A stretch of DNA of 64,000 nt from Undaria pinnatifida (GCA_012845835.1 JABAKD010000029.1:2362970-2426969), one strand, 5' to 3'; shown: positions 10,936 through 21,794, counted from the first letter of the stretch. Notes: generated from the letters alone by a model not told the origin. Program-made: numbers and translations.

Positions 10936-12584
10936 CTAATGCGTCTTGTATATCACCGAGATGACGCCACCTCGCCCCCGTACCGGCTGATGACCGGTGA
11001 TCTGCTCCACCTCCAGCCGTTGGAGGGGAGTCGAAACGTCGTCTTGAGTGACGTGGTACGGCGGGGACTTCTTGGAAGAAATGTTAAGCACGTACTGCGT
11101 CAGCCCCGCCGGAAGGTAATTGGGCATGTCTCCGCCGTCGTGTGGGTTAGCGCAGGGTTTGCAGCGCTCGATGGCCATACGCCGACGAGCGTCCGAACCG
11201 GGCAGGTCGGAAGGGAGATCCAAATAAATGAGGTTGCTCCCGAGCGGCGAACCGTCCGGGGTCTCGGCGGCGGAGCAGGGACCGACTACCAGGATCTTGT
11301 ACGGGCCCGTCCAGTTAAGCGCGAGTTTGGTCTTGAGTACCTTGGCATCGGTGTTCGCCTTCACACCCTGGCGGATGGTAGAGGCAGAATAGTACATCCA
11401 TGCCCAACCACCTGTAGCGAAGTTAGGTGCTGGACGCAGCGCATCGGCGAGGGTGGAGGTTCTGCGGTTAACACGAGAAACGGTGAGGGCGTGGTGTGCG
11501 CGGACAATGTCGTTCGCGCGCTTTTGCCGGTCGGCGGCCAAGTCGCAATAAGCCAGGTGGTCGCGGGCTAGACTCTGGTGTCCCACGACGCCAGTGCGGT
11601 CGAAAACCGTCAGGGGGAGCCGTGGGAGTCTGCCAATGTGGACCTCGCTGGGCGCCAGACCCGTCGCCGCGCTGACTGAATTGTTGTAAGCGAATTCGAC
11701 GTGAGGCAGATGCAAGTCTCAATGGTCTTGTCGCTCGTTGACGACCAAAGCCAGCATTTGTGCCATAGTGTGATTTACCCGCTCAACGCCCCCGTTACCA
11801 CAGTGGGGATGATAGGAGCTTGTCGCGAGCTTGTGCACACCCAACAGCTGTTATACAGCTTGTGAAAGCTTGGAGCAGAACTGCAGTCCGTTGTCCGAGA
11901 GTATGGTGCGCGGGCACCCCCACAAGGAGATGTATTGATTCACCAGGATATTGGCTGTACCCTCCGCGGTGAACTCAGCGGCAGTGACGGGGAACATGTC
12001 GGACCGACGACTGAAGTGATCGGTGAACATCAGGATGTAGGTGTTGCCTCGTGGTGTGACCGGAAGGGGCCGAAGTAGTCAACACTGACGGGGACACCTG
12101 GACCTTCCGGTAGAGGCATTGAGATGATGGGCCAGCGGACAGTCAGCCGTAGGGGTTGCCGCGCTTGGCACTTCAAGCAGTGGCGAAGCCACCACCAGGT
12201 GCACGCATTCATGCCAATCCACCAATAAAATCGCTCCAGCATGCGTAACGTGCGCGTGGTGCCAAGGTGACAAGAGGCCGTCGAGTGACAAGCTTGCATG
12301 ATCCAAGGGCGCATGAGCAGGGGAACGTCGATGCGAAGTGGCTCGTCGTTTTGCAAGCAAGCAGCTCGCCCCACAGAGTTGGGTTTGTCATACCTTGTTG
12401 GCGGCAGTATCGGGTTGCGGACGAGTAGGACGATGTCGTCGTCGGTTGTATGTTGTCGACCCTTACCCGCCAGCTCCTTGATGTCTGAGTTGATGGACGC
12501 TTGTGCGACGGGTAGCACGCCCAAAAGTCGGGCGGGAGGACCGATGGCCGGCCGATAGAGACGCAACGCATCACGACGTGACAC
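10936..12584 (-). pseudogene. Ty3/gypsy integrase (broken)
   Basis: The N-terminal zinc-binding segment (His-His-Cys-Cys, within QACHSTASCHLG to HCLKCQARQ) lies at about 12,170-12,300. The core carries the D,D,E triad: Asp in VDYFGPF (near 12,080), Asp in LSDNGLQF (near 11,895) and Glu in GGVERVNHT (near 11,780), with roughly 36 residues between the second Asp and Glu, as expected. The C-terminal part continues from HLPHVEFAYNNSVS at 11,715 to 10,936. Two in-frame stops (near 11,850 and 11,720) and frame changes inactivate it. The normal role is insertion of the cDNA into host DNA. Confidence 0.8.
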
Positions 12585-13070
12585 GTCGGCTCAGCGTGCT
12601 GCTCTCGCTTCCAATCGGCATGTGAATAACGCGCGACGGAACCAGCGAACCGCAATTCAGCAGCGTCGCCGAGGGCGTCCGACCTTGTATGTGCAGTCGC
12701 CGTGTCACCAGGAGAAGGCGTGAGCCGTAAGAGCGGAGTTCCCATATAGGCTCTGCGTGGTCGCGGTCGGACGGTAGTGGCACCGTGCAGACCGGCGAGT
12801 CGGCAAGAGCAGGGGTCGCGGAGCCGGCCGCGGCCGTGGGACTCGCGGCGGGGTTGTACCTCGTCTGGAGAAGAGATGGCCGAGGGGCCCCGCCGGGCCC
12901 GAATCCATAATCCACAGCGGGGGTGCATTACCGGTTGCTGTCGCTGTTCGTCGGCGCGTCGTCGACGGCGGAGGGGCTAGAGTGCCAAGCAAGACGGAGA
13001 CGGACACAGTCGAACCGGTGGTCGCGGCGGGAGCCGTCTTCTGTGTAGAACTCCGGGATAGAAAAGTCGG
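12585..13070 (-). other. Upstream integrase linker region, unresolved
   Basis: Several overlapping minus-strand frames exist (12,571-12,915; 12,209-12,928; 12,705-13,007) without a recognisable domain. In a complete gypsy element RNase H would end here. I see no RNase H signature. Confidence 0.35.
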
Positions 13071-14018
13071 CTATGCGATGGGCGTCGCTGCAGCCAGGGC
13101 TTCTGCGGAGCCCATGCCGCCCTCGATGTGTATGGCAAAAACCGAAGCGAAAACAGTGTCAGCGGTAGGCAAAATCGACCCGCAGCCGGTACAGCCTTCG
13201 GTAGTGGCGATGGAGGCAGAAACACGAGCGACGAATCTCCCCGGCGAAGCAGAAAGGCCGTCAATCCTTATGCAAGTACGTGGCTCGTGTGTGCGAAAAT
13301 TGTAAAAAGCGGTAGAGGTGAGAGGGAGCCCACCCAAGACAGCATGCTCAGTGCGGGGCACGAGCCCACCCAAGACAGGGCTTTCGGCGAGGGGTTGGAG
13401 TCCAACTAAAGCAGTGCTTTCGGTGTGGGGCACGAGCCCACCCAAGACAGTGCTTTCGGCGAGGGGCGCGAGTCCACCCAAACCGACCCCTGGGATCGGC
13501 GAGGAGGGAGCGCGCAGCCCGCGGGTCCGTAGGAGGTAGATACCGCTATCTCCAACGGGGTTGGGGCTTATCAACCCCACGGGGTTGAAGTTTGTCAAGC
13601 CACTGCGGTCGTACTCCGTAGCAGGCTCTGCAAAACGGGTCGGAAAAATCGGCGATGCCGTTGGCGCTCCCTTTGCGGTACTCGAGTGTGCAATCGAACG
13701 CGGTGACGAACTCAAGCTACCGCTGGATTCGTGCATTGAGGGTCCCCACTTTGCGAAAGCTCTCCTGTGTCTTGTGGCCGGAGGATATGCGGAACTTTGT
13801 TCCCCACAGTACCCTCGGAGGCGTTTGGGAGCCCAAACAATGCTGCCGGTCCCCAAATTCAGAGGAATCCAGTGCCTCTCCGAGTCGAGCGTTGCTCGAC
13901 TGGTATACGCGATTTTCATAGTGAACGAAACGTCGTCCAGCGTCACAGTACCCTCGACGAAACAGGGGCCGTGTTCTGACAGCGCAAGGTCAGAGCCGAC
14001 ACCAGAAGCTATCTCCAA
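13071..14018 (-). CDS. Repeat-containing ORF, possible decayed protease
   Basis: A 315-codon frame. The N-terminal segment (VEGTVTLDDVSFTMKIAYTS, then HWIPLNLGTGS) has the strand pattern of a retroviral-type aspartic protease, but the Asp-Thr/Ser-Gly catalytic motif is not present where it would be expected; this reading is speculative. The centre has an internal repeat of about 12-13 residues (variants of VLGGLVPRTE, LGGLAPLAES), encoded by a DNA repeat at 13,320-13,500. It lies between gag and integrase of the gypsy-like element on the same strand. It may be a remnant of the polyprotein or an unrelated repeat protein. Confidence 0.35.
   Translation of the reverse strand: MEIASGVGSDLALSEHGPCFVEGTVTLDDVSFTMKIAYTSRATLDSERHWIPLNLGTGSIVWAPKRLRGYCGEQSSAYPPATRHRRAFAKWGPSMHESSGSLSSSPRSIAHSSTAKGAPTASPIFPTRFAEPATEYDRSGLTNFNPVGLISPNPVGDSGIYLLRTRGLRAPSSPIPGVGLGGLAPLAESTVLGGLVPHTESTALVGLQPLAESPVLGGLVPRTEHAVLGGLPLTSTAFYNFRTHEPRTCIRIDGLSASPGRFVARVSASIATTEGCTGCGSILPTADTVFASVFAIHIEGGMGSAEALAAATPIA
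13320..13500. repeat. 36-bp-class tandem repeat
   Basis: Repeats of cacccaagacagtgctttcg and gaggggcNcgag units, about 36 bp with a 72-bp higher-order alternation, coding in frame on the minus strand. Confidence 0.65.
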
Positions 14019-14501
14019 AGCTTCACGGCTTTTAATTGGCCAACGCGCCCGAGAAATAGGTCGGAAATGCCGAAGGGGAAGCTTTGCGAGCGCTGGCCGC
14101 TGTAAACGGCCCGGCCGCGGCGCGGACGAGATTTCTTGGTTCTTGCATTCGCAGTGATAGTGCGGAACCGACTAGGGGAGGCCGGGTGCGCCGACCTGGT
14201 CTCATTGTCGCGAATAGCTTCGCGAACGACAGAAAAGGCCTCACCGAGCAAGTTCCTCTCCCCTGGCATAGGTTGTTGGCCCTGGGACCATCCGCCCGGA
14301 GGCCAATGCCCCACACTGGGTCCAGAGGGCTGGATTCAGCCAGAAGCTTGTTGTCATAGCTCAAAAGATGATTTTTTTATGGCTGGATTCCGCGTGAATT
14401 TGGCGTAGGTGCCAGATAACACGGCGTTTTGCTTCTCCCTGTCCCCAACACCGGAGTCAAAGTTGTGCACGCCTCGACCGATGCGTTTGCGTGTGCTTGG
14501 A

Positions 14502-15338
14502 CTAAGCGGCGACATGATGAGCCCCACTGCTCGATGGCCTTGGAAAAGCCTGATCTTTTCGGCCATCATATGTATTGCTCCGCGCAAGAATATGGCACGT
14601 CGTCCACGGCAAACGACGAAGGGGACCACGGTGAAAAATAGGATGGGGGCTGCCAGAATAACACCACTTTGTCTGTGAAGTATTCGAGAGAAGGGTCAAA
14701 AGCCGTGTTGGAATTTGGGCCTGCAATGTCCCCATCCTGGAACACCAGGCCTCAGGAGCACAACGCGAATCTGAACCCGTGGTTTCTCGCCTGGGGTCTT
14801 TCTTCGCTCGTTGGCGGAACAGCGCAAAACTTCGCTCTAACTGCGCCCGAAAAATGGCTAAAACCGACGGTGCCAACCCGTCGGTAGCCTCGTTGGACAT
14901 TTGTGGGTCTACAATGTCCAATGTCCTCTTCTGGGAACACCAGTCCTCGGCTCTGTGGGCCTGTAGTGTCCCCTTGCGGGAGCACCAGGCCTCGGGAGCA
15001 AGATGCGAGTCCGAACCCGGGGCTTCTCGCCTTGGGTCCTGCTCACTCGCTGGCGGAAACTCGTAAAAAGCCGCCTCCGCTGCACCCGAAAAAAAGTCCA
15101 CCACCGACGGTGCCAACCTGTCGGTAGGTGCCAACCCCTCGGTAGCCTCGTTGGACATTTGGGTCTGCAATGTCCCCGTCTGGGAACACCAGTCCTCGGC
15201 TCTTTGGGCCTGTAGTGTCCCCCTCAGGAACACCTGGCCTCGGGAGCACAACGCGAGTCCGAACCCACGGTTTCTCGCGTCGTGGACGCTTTGCCCTTTG
15301 GCGTATAATCGAAAGAAAACAGCTCTAACTGCGCCCAA
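14502..15338 (-). CDS. Tandem-repeat ORF of unknown function
   Basis: A 278-codon frame built from about three diverged repeats of 80-90 residues. Each contains variants of EAWCSRKGTLQAHRAEDWCSQ, then MSNEATDGLAPS, then a hydrophobic/acidic stretch and a basic DPRRE segment. The DNA repeat unit is about 240 bp (14,720-15,290). It lies within the gypsy-like element where polymerase sequence would be expected, on the same strand as gag and integrase. The open frame is maintained through all repeats, but I know of no family with this unit. It could be chance openness of a GC-rich repeat. Confidence 0.35.
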   Translation of the reverse strand: MGAVRAVFFRLYAKGQSVHDARNRGFGLALCSRGQVFLRGTLQAQRAEDWCSQTGTLQTQMSNEATEGLAPTDRLAPSVVDFFSGAAEAAFYEFPPASEQDPRREAPGSDSHLAPEAWCSRKGTLQAHRAEDWCSQKRTLDIVDPQMSNEATDGLAPSVLAIFRAQLERSFALFRQRAKKDPRRETTGSDSRCAPEAWCSRMGTLQAQIPTRLLTLLSNTSQTKWCYSGSPHPIFHRGPLRRLPWTTCHILARSNTYDGRKDQAFPRPSSSGAHHVAA

Positions 15339-15900
15339 AGGGGCAGGTGTTTCTGCTTGACAAGAGGCGCGATTCTTCCGTAAATTTGCGGAAATAGCGT
15401 CCAGCTGATCAGGCTGGAGACCGTGGCGTCACCACTTGACCGTCGCGCAGTGTCGGATCTTCTTCCTGTGCCACTTGGGCAGACGTGGCGTGAAACACGT
15501 GGGTTAGCGTGTTAAAAGACGAAGCAGGGTTTGTAGACCCTATGGGCGTCTTCTGGAGCGGGGCTCGGGCAAGTGGCAATTATGTTTTTGCCCGAGGAGA
15601 CTCTTTTCCGTTATGCCTCTTGGAGAAGGGAGACGGGGTAGCTAATCTTGTCTACTCCTCCTTGATGGAAAAAAGGACAGAGCGCCCGCTGTTATCGCGA
15701 GCAAACACCGGATCGAGCCTCTCAAAAGATCTCGGGTGTTTTAGTGTTGGCCTTCCCACAATTCAAATCGACCGCCACTTCGTTGTCAGAAAAAGTGTTC
15801 GAGGGTCGGCCGTCCCACACCTCAAACCGCCTGGTCATGAAGAGGGGGGGATGAACACTTTCGCGTAAAAAAGGCGACGCGACATCACCGCAGCTATATT
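15339..15900. other. No gene recognised
   Basis: A plus frame at 15,509-15,868 and a minus frame at 15,722-15,991 overlap; neither matches a family I know. Confidence 0.3.
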
Positions 15901-15959
15901 GTTGCGCGACGCGTCCCTGCGGGGGAGCGCGCAAAGCGCAGGCTCCTGTGCCATGGTTG

Positions 15960-16170
15960 ATGGGGGCGGCGTTTGAAGCGCGTACCCCCATTGCCGAGTT
16001 TATACCGCCGTTGAGGGAAACGGCGCTGGAAGCGCGGTTCCCGTCGCCGAACTCAGACCATGACCGAGAGAAACGTCGCTGGAAGCGCGCGATCTCGCCG
16101 TCGAAAAAAAAAAAAAAACTGGCTGGAGGAAACCACGCTTGAAGCGCTGGTTCCCGCCGCCGGCACTACG
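15960..16170. repeat. ~50-60-bp tandem repeat with poly-A run
   Basis: Four diverged units centred on (g/c)ctNgaagcgcg, followed by ccg(t/c)cga-type blocks. A 14-nt A run sits at about 16,105-16,119. Confidence 0.5.
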
Positions 16171-16614
16171 CCATGAGGATCGTCCGCAGACGGCGTAGGA
16201 GCCCGTGGGCTCTTGACAGAGGCAATCTGTGCTGGGTTACTGGACAGGCTAGCAACAGAATACGAGCATCTTCTGAGTGGCCCCCGACAGTGTTGTCGAC
16301 GGTGCCGTACCTGCCACGTCGAGCTTTCAATTGCCGGTACAGAATGTGCCAGGCTGGCGCGCGTGGGTATTTCCGTCCGGGTTATGGGCGGCTCCAAAGC
16401 GCATTCGAGGAGCAGGAGCGGGGGTAGAAGAGGCGGCCGAGCGCGGGATACCACCATGGTGATCCGACGTGTATGTGATCTCGTTGTGACAGTTTACCTG
16501 GCCCTGATCCTGGTGGTACCCTCGCGATTGACCTGAAAGATGGTGACGTTTTTTTTTGTGGCTGTTCGGGCGAGAAGATTTGTCGTCTCGGCGGTAGCAG
16601 ACCTTTCATGTTTG

Positions 16615-16917
16615 TCAACGTCGGTGTGCGTCATCGTCGCCAAGTTGGCCAAGTTCAGGGTTCAAGCAGCCACTTGCAGTAATGAAAGGATGCCTACAAT
16701 GCTTGAAGGAATGGTTATCTTCGTGGCAGTTGAGGCAAAGCCCCCGGTTTTCTCGGAGGGCATCAGCGCGTGGTGAAAGGAGGCCGCTCCAAAGAGGAGG
16801 GTCGTCTGTCTTAAACGAGGCAATAACGGCGAAAACTTCTGCATAATTATGCTCTTCTAGTGGCCAGCAGTTCGATGTGTGGTCAAGCCAAGGGTCAAAT
16901 GAATCATCGATGGGCAT
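16615..16917 (-). pseudogene. Gypsy gag, CCHC nucleocapsid knuckle
   Basis: A 100-codon frame with a canonical CX2CX4HX4C knuckle (CLNCHEDNHSFKHC). This motif binds RNA in retroelement nucleocapsids and normally closes the gag protein. It is preceded by an aromatic segment (FDPWLDH) and sits downstream of the gag body at 16,904-17,335 in another frame, so a frameshift separates them. Confidence 0.7.
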
Positions 16918-17547
16918 GAGAGTTAAATGATGGCTCGATTCCGTCTAGCACGAAAGCGACTGGGACGGCACTCGGCCCTGGCCGCGCCCATGATCGGCGG
17001 GCCGGGGTCCCGACGGGGCGGATGACCGCGCTCCCGTCGAAGAAACAGGGAGAGAAGAAAATTGTTTCGCCGTTGACGACACGTGTCTTATTATGCGCGT
17101 AGTCACTAAAAGCCCGCCACATAGCATCCAATAAGGCGTATGTCCGCGGGTCCGTTGCCTTCGAACCAGGGTGCAACGCAGGCAGGAGACTCGGAAATTG
17201 CTCATTCGCCACCACCCGAACCACCTCCAACACCGCATCCGTCCCCGGAGACAAAACACGCTCACTCCCCGTAGCGGTCGACACAAGTACGCGAAACTCC
17301 CGACCGAAATCAGAAAAAGGCGTGCCGTTGCACATTCCAAAATATGCGACTTAGTGTAGCCCTCCTCCGTGTCAACCCCGTCGAAGTGCGCCATCAACAG
17401 GCGCAACAGGAGGGTGAAAGCCTCAGGCCCAGATGCCTCTCCTGCCATGGCTCTTGACACCTCTTGCCTGCTACCACGGCCACCTCGCTGTGGTCGTCCG
17501 TGCTCGAGAATGAAGACGAGCGGGAGGAGGTTGACGAGCCGTCCCAC
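16904..17547 (-). pseudogene. Gypsy gag body
   Basis: Two adjoining frames give a continuous gag-like sequence. The first (17,547 to about 17,340) contains AFTLLLRLLMAHFDGVDTEE. The second (17,335-16,904) contains LLDAMWRAFSDYAHNKTR. Gag forms the cytoplasmic particle that packages the element RNA. The frame change near 17,340 breaks it. No better family assignment is possible by eye. Confidence 0.55.
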
Positions 17548-17699
17548 GCTGAACGTTCCTCTCGCGCCATTCCTCCGCTCTTCTTTGCCTCCGCCAGAGC
17601 TGCGGCCACTGCCCTGGTTGTTGGATCAAAGTTGCCCCCTCGGCGGCGCCCTGGGCCACATCAGCACCCGATGCGCCCCCCCCGCCTCCACCACCGCTG

Positions 17700-18978
17700 T
17701 CACCCCCGCGGCGGTGGTGGTGGTCGCCACCCCCACCATTTTTGCCGCCACCCCCACGGTTGCGATCTCCGCGGTCGCGACTCTCGCTGCGTCGCTGTTT
17801 CTCCCGGTTTCGTCCCGCCAACTCTTCCTCCGGGGTTCGGCCAAAAGACAGGGTCGGGCTGCTCGTCGCGGGCTATCAGCAGGGCCTTAACGAGGGCCAG
17901 GGTCGGGGCGGCTCGCGTCTGTCCGCCATGGGACGTACAATCCATGCGAGTCCAGGCCGCTTCAACTGAAAGGACGTCCGCTTGCCGCGACGCCGGCCTC
18001 TCTGACGCGATGAGGGCGCAGGCCGTTTCCACCACCGCGGTCGCCAACGCTGAGGAGAAGTCTACCCTCGGTGCAGACGCCATGCACGCGACGATGCCCT
18101 TGAAGAAGGCGTCGTTCCCGGGTCGTGGTTGCTGAGATGAGACACCCTGCGGGCGCGACGAAGGCGAGGGGGCCGCGGTAGCTCCCACCGCAGCCGACGC
18201 AACTGATTGGGCGAGGGCTTGTTTCGCCCTCTTCGCTACCAGTGACGCCTCCCGCGTAGCGGTCTTCGCTTGCTCGATATCTTCGTCAAACCGACGTCGG
18301 CGTGCTATCGTCTGGTTGGTGTCGACGAGCGTCCGCTGGGCCCGCGCCGCCGCATATGCCAATTCCAAGGGGGCGGCATGGGCGCCCCGGTCCCGGGAGC
18401 TCTGGGGGTGGCGTTCTGTCGAGCGCGGAGAGCCCATGTGGCGGCGGTGGTGCCCTGTCGAGCGCGGGGGGGGGGGACTGGTGGCGCTCCCCCGGGGCTG
18501 GCGAGAGCTGGCGTCGAGACGCCCCCGAGTCCGGTGGAGGTTGGTCCGTCTTCTTCTCTGCGCGAACCGGCGAGTCGACCTTCTTGGTTGGTGGGTCCGG
18601 GTGGAGGTATGGTGCTCCGTCTTTTGTCTCGTCACCGGAACCCGCCTCCGGTGGTCCCCCCCGTCTCGAGTCGCGGGATCTCGAGCGAGTTCTCCCTGTC
18701 TCGTGGGCATCCAGGTTGGGGTGCGTGGAAGACCTCAGCCTGCCCCGAGTGGCCCGATTCCTCACTGGTAGACTTGTTGCTTGTTGTCTGTAGGGAGGGC
18801 AGCGGAAGGAGGAGGTGTGGGGGAAGGTGGCGGGATGGGAACGACGCGTAAAATCGATGGAGGCAGATATATTGTTGAGGTGTCCCTGCTGCAAATAGCG
18901 GTATATCTGTGTTTCAGCAAACAGCAAGATATGGGCCTCGACTCCGTCCAGCATCAGTGATGGTAGCAGCCACGCCAA
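17700..18978 (-). pseudogene. Gypsy gag N-terminal region, proline/arginine-rich
   Basis: The frame at 17,700-18,710 has an Arg/Ser/Pro-rich start, then a helical, alanine-rich stretch (FDEDIEQAKTATREASLVAK and following) typical of gag coiled segments, then a glycine-rich end. An overlapping frame 18,286-18,978 starts upstream at MAWLLPSLMLDG and is proline-rich, with dipeptide repeats. The real start is unclear. The orientation and position upstream of the gag body support assignment to the same element. Confidence 0.45.
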
Positions 18979-19049
18979 CTAGCCGTATAAAAGGAGGACA
19001 GCGGTAAGAAGGGTACCATCCACCAAAGCCGCAGCATAAGAGCAGCGCC

Positions 19050-19700
19050 CAGTCTGACCGTAACGTATACGGGTAACGCCCGCACGAACCGCAGTAAAAG
19101 CAGCCAAAAATGGGCGACACTGACCCCAAGCGCAGTGCAGGGGGTGCAACACAGTAAAGGTACGTCTGCAGCCATCGCACTTAAACAGGCATCATTCAAC
19201 CTAGGCGGGGGGGATAGCACAGGCAAGCGTCGCCCAAAACGCCCACGCCCATCGCACCAAAACAGGCAGCATTTATCCCATGCACAGTGTAGGAGGCAGA
19301 ACAGCAGTAAACGGTCGCCTAAACACGTCGACGCTCATCGCACCAAACAGGCAGCAATTCACCCAGGTGTAGTGTAGTGGGGTAGCGCAGTGAAGGGTCG
19401 CCCAACACACCGACGCTCATAGCACCAAAACAGGCAGTATTTAACCTAGGCGCAGTGTAGGGGGGTAGCACAGTGAAGGGTCGCCCAACAGGAGTGTAGA
19501 GGGGGTAGCACAGCAGAGGATCGCGCAGCCAACCGTATAAAAAAAAACGGGCAGCATCTGCCGTAATAGTAGTGTGGGGGGGGTAGCACAGTAGAGGATC
19601 GCGCAGCTAACCGTATAAAAAACGGGCAGCATCTGCCCCAACAGCAGTGTACGGGGGGGTTAGCACAGAATAGCGTTGTACATGTGCCAACCAGAGGACA
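19050..19700. repeat. ~85-bp tandem array
   Basis: Blocks gggtagcacag, gggtcgcccaacac, cgacgctcatcgcacc and aacaggcagca recur at about 85-bp steps from roughly 19,140 to 19,480. They continue with shorter units around a cggtataaaaaacgggcagc-like block up to 19,650. Confidence 0.7.
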
Positions 19701-19716
19701 GAGTCAGGTGCAACGC

Positions 19717-19915
19717 CCGAACAAGGTAGTTTCCCCACCGACCGCACTATAGGGGGACGGTCGCGCCTACAGTAGTGCTGCTCGCTGCATTATCGTTGCT
19801 GTCCCCATAGGTGCCGACAATACCAACCGCGCAAAGATGGGCAGCATAAATCCCGAACAAGGTAGTTTCCCCATCGACCGCACTATAGGAGGACGATTGC
19901 GCCTACAGTAGTGGT
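19717..19915. repeat. 60-bp direct repeat pair
   Basis: The block cgaacaaggtagtttcccca and its following 40 bp occur at about 19,717-19,776 and 19,855-19,915, with 138 bp between starts. Confidence 0.7.
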
Positions 19916-19969
19916 ATGTACCTCTATCGTAGCACGCGTCCACACCGAAAAAAATGTCCCCAAAAATGA

Positions 19970-20280
19970 CCCCCCCCACTGTGGCCTCTGGAGTGGCCAC
20001 ATCAGGAAACAAAGTAACTCATCGGTCGCTGCCATCCATGCGCAAGGAAGTAGGCACAAGGTGCCGAAGTCCGTCTTTCGAGCGGTTCTTGGAAAAAGAC
20101 GCAGTCCACCCTTTCATGCATGCGACTCGCCCAACACCTCACCACGGCGCTTCGCACTTGGCGCAAGCAATAATGTCTGCCTCTGATTGGTGAAAACCCG
20201 ACGTGCTCCGTCCCGGCATAGTAGGGATGCGAGGGTCCATGGTCATACGACCACGGCCATGCACAAACTGAGTACACGCC
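19970..20280. repeat. Dispersed repeat family Q, copy 1
   Basis: About 300 bp shared at high identity with 41,637-41,925, plus a partial copy at 53,755-53,835. Diagnostic blocks are aggtgccgaagtccgtcttt, catgcatgcgactcgcc and gacgtgctccgtcccggcat. It is non-coding as far as I can see. Confidence 0.75.
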
Positions 20281-20520
20281 CCCCCCTCCCCTCTCCCTTC
20301 CCCCCCCCCGGTCCCCCCCTTCCCCTCCCCCGCTTCCCCTCCCCCCCTCCCCCCCCCCCTCCCCTCCCCAGGACGGGGGATTGGGGGGAAGGCTCAGGGA
20401 GAAGAGAGGAAAGGGGGGGAGGAGGGGCAGGCAGGGGGCGCGCGGAGGGGGGAGGGGGGGAGGGGGGAAGAAGGAGGGGGGAGGGGATCAGGAGGGGGAA
20501 AGGCGGTGGAATTGTTGAGC
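20280..20520. repeat. Long C-rich tract followed by G-rich tract
   Basis: About 90 nt of nearly pure pyrimidine, C-dominated (20,280-20,370), are followed by about 150 nt of nearly pure purine, G-dominated (20,371-20,520). The two can pair as a long hairpin, and each has G-quadruplex or i-motif potential. Confidence 0.8.
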
Positions 20521-20865
20521 GAGATGCCCGGAAATATTCGACTGGAGAGACATGACGAAAATAACGCCGTTGATGATTACCTGGAGGCGGCGTGGAAGGC
20601 GGAGGGTGTAGACGAGGGGGCAAGCGACGCCCACTCTCTGAGTAGAATCGTAGCAGGGTTTTCAGAAGATTGAAGCGTTGGAAGAAGGAGGTGGGGAGGG
20701 GAGAGGTAGGGGAGTGCGGAGGGGCTGCCGGCGAGCGGCGAGCCACACCTATATGGTACACGTGAGGGATAATATGATCGACCGTCGACGCATCCGGGAT
20801 TGTTAGAGAACAAGTCAGCGAGAGGTGGCCTTAAATGACTGGTAGCAGACAAAATATACAGGCGT
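20521..20865. other. No gene recognised
   Basis: Purine-rich near its start, then unremarkable. The minus frame 20,243-20,761 is a low-complexity translation. Confidence 0.4.
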
Positions 20866-21500
20866 GAGCCGTCTCATGGGTGGGTGGAGTGCAGCTCAGA
20901 AAGTCCCTGAGCTCTGCCTCACACGAGGAGCTCACTCAACATCTCACCCCGAAGAAATGACTTCGAAGGCGTTCTCGTTCGCACTACAACCCGACCAAGC
21001 CTCTACGCCTTTTAGCGCTGAAAAACATTACCAGGGATGTACTCGTGAAATTACTTGACCAATGACCAAACGACAGTTCCTCGCTTGGAGACCTCAATCG
21101 GACAACAGGTACATTATTAGTTAATCCAACAACTGCAACATCTACCGCCCACGGTAGGGCTTGCAGTTGTTGGGTTAATTAATAGTGTAGCTATTGTCCG
21201 GTTGAGATCCTCAAGCGAGGAACCGGCGGTAGGTGTTGCAAGTGTTGGATTAACTAGTAATGTACCTGTTGTCCGGTTGAGGTCCTCAATAGAGGAACTG
21301 TCGGTTGGTCATTGGCCAAGTGATTTCACGAGTACATATTTTTTTTAGGACCAAGGCATGGAACCTTGGTCGCGATGTGCGAACGAGAACGCCTTCGAAG
21401 TCATATTTTTGGGGTGAGATGATGAGTGAGCTCCTCGTGTGAGGCATAGCTCAGGGACTTTCTGAGCTGCACCCCATCCGCCCGTGGGATGGCCCGAGTC
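20866..21500. mobile_element. Fold-back element with ~280-bp inverted arms
   Basis: The left arm (20,866-21,160) and the reverse complement of the right arm (about 21,200-21,500) share gtgcagctcagaaagtccct, cttcgaaggcgttctcgttc, caatgaccaa(a/c)cgacagttc and aacaggtacatta. A short inner duplication (cctcaaNcggacaa) lies near the centre. No transposase is encoded. A single related arm is at 26,225-26,410. Confidence 0.75.
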
Positions 21501-21794
21501 ACAAGTGTAATAGTAGCATTTTTTGTTTTTTTGTTTTTGGCCCAAAAATATTCTCTGAATATTTGACGAGACGAGGCTCCTCCTTAACCCCCCCCCAAAA
21601 AAATAAAAATAAAAACATAATCGTTCAGAACGCGCCATTCATTGTATCTCTTCGTTTTCGCAGGATAATGATGAGATTTCGTTTGGTAAAACCTGGGGTC
21701 AAGGCAAGGTACGGTATTGTTGTAGTTGTATGTCGTATCACCCCTCCATTCTCGGGAGTGACTCTGTACCTCAATCACAAAAATCAAGTTGAGG

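Larger units (their letters stand above)
10034..18978 (-). mobile_element. Ty3/gypsy-like retrotransposon, defective
   Basis: Minus-strand order: proline/arginine-rich gag N-terminus (about 18.98-17.7 kb), gag body (17.55-16.9 kb), CCHC knuckle (16.8 kb), a 3.6-kb repeat-rich middle, integrase (12.58-10.94 kb) and a C-terminal extension (10.9-10.43 kb). No YXDD-type reverse transcriptase or RNase H was found on either strand between gag and integrase. Frameshifts and stops are frequent. Either the polymerase segment was deleted and replaced, or two elements are juxtaposed. Confidence 0.65.

Noticed and set aside
13000..16500. Hidden reverse transcriptase between gypsy gag and integrase
   Set aside because: No YXDD, LPQG-like or RNase H motifs were seen in any frame by eye.
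19000..20000. 5' LTR of the gypsy-like element
   Set aside because: No similarity to 10,034-10,392; this stretch is tandem repeats.
20243..20761. 172-codon minus-strand open frame
   Set aside because: Low-complexity proline/glycine translation of the C-tract/G-tract.
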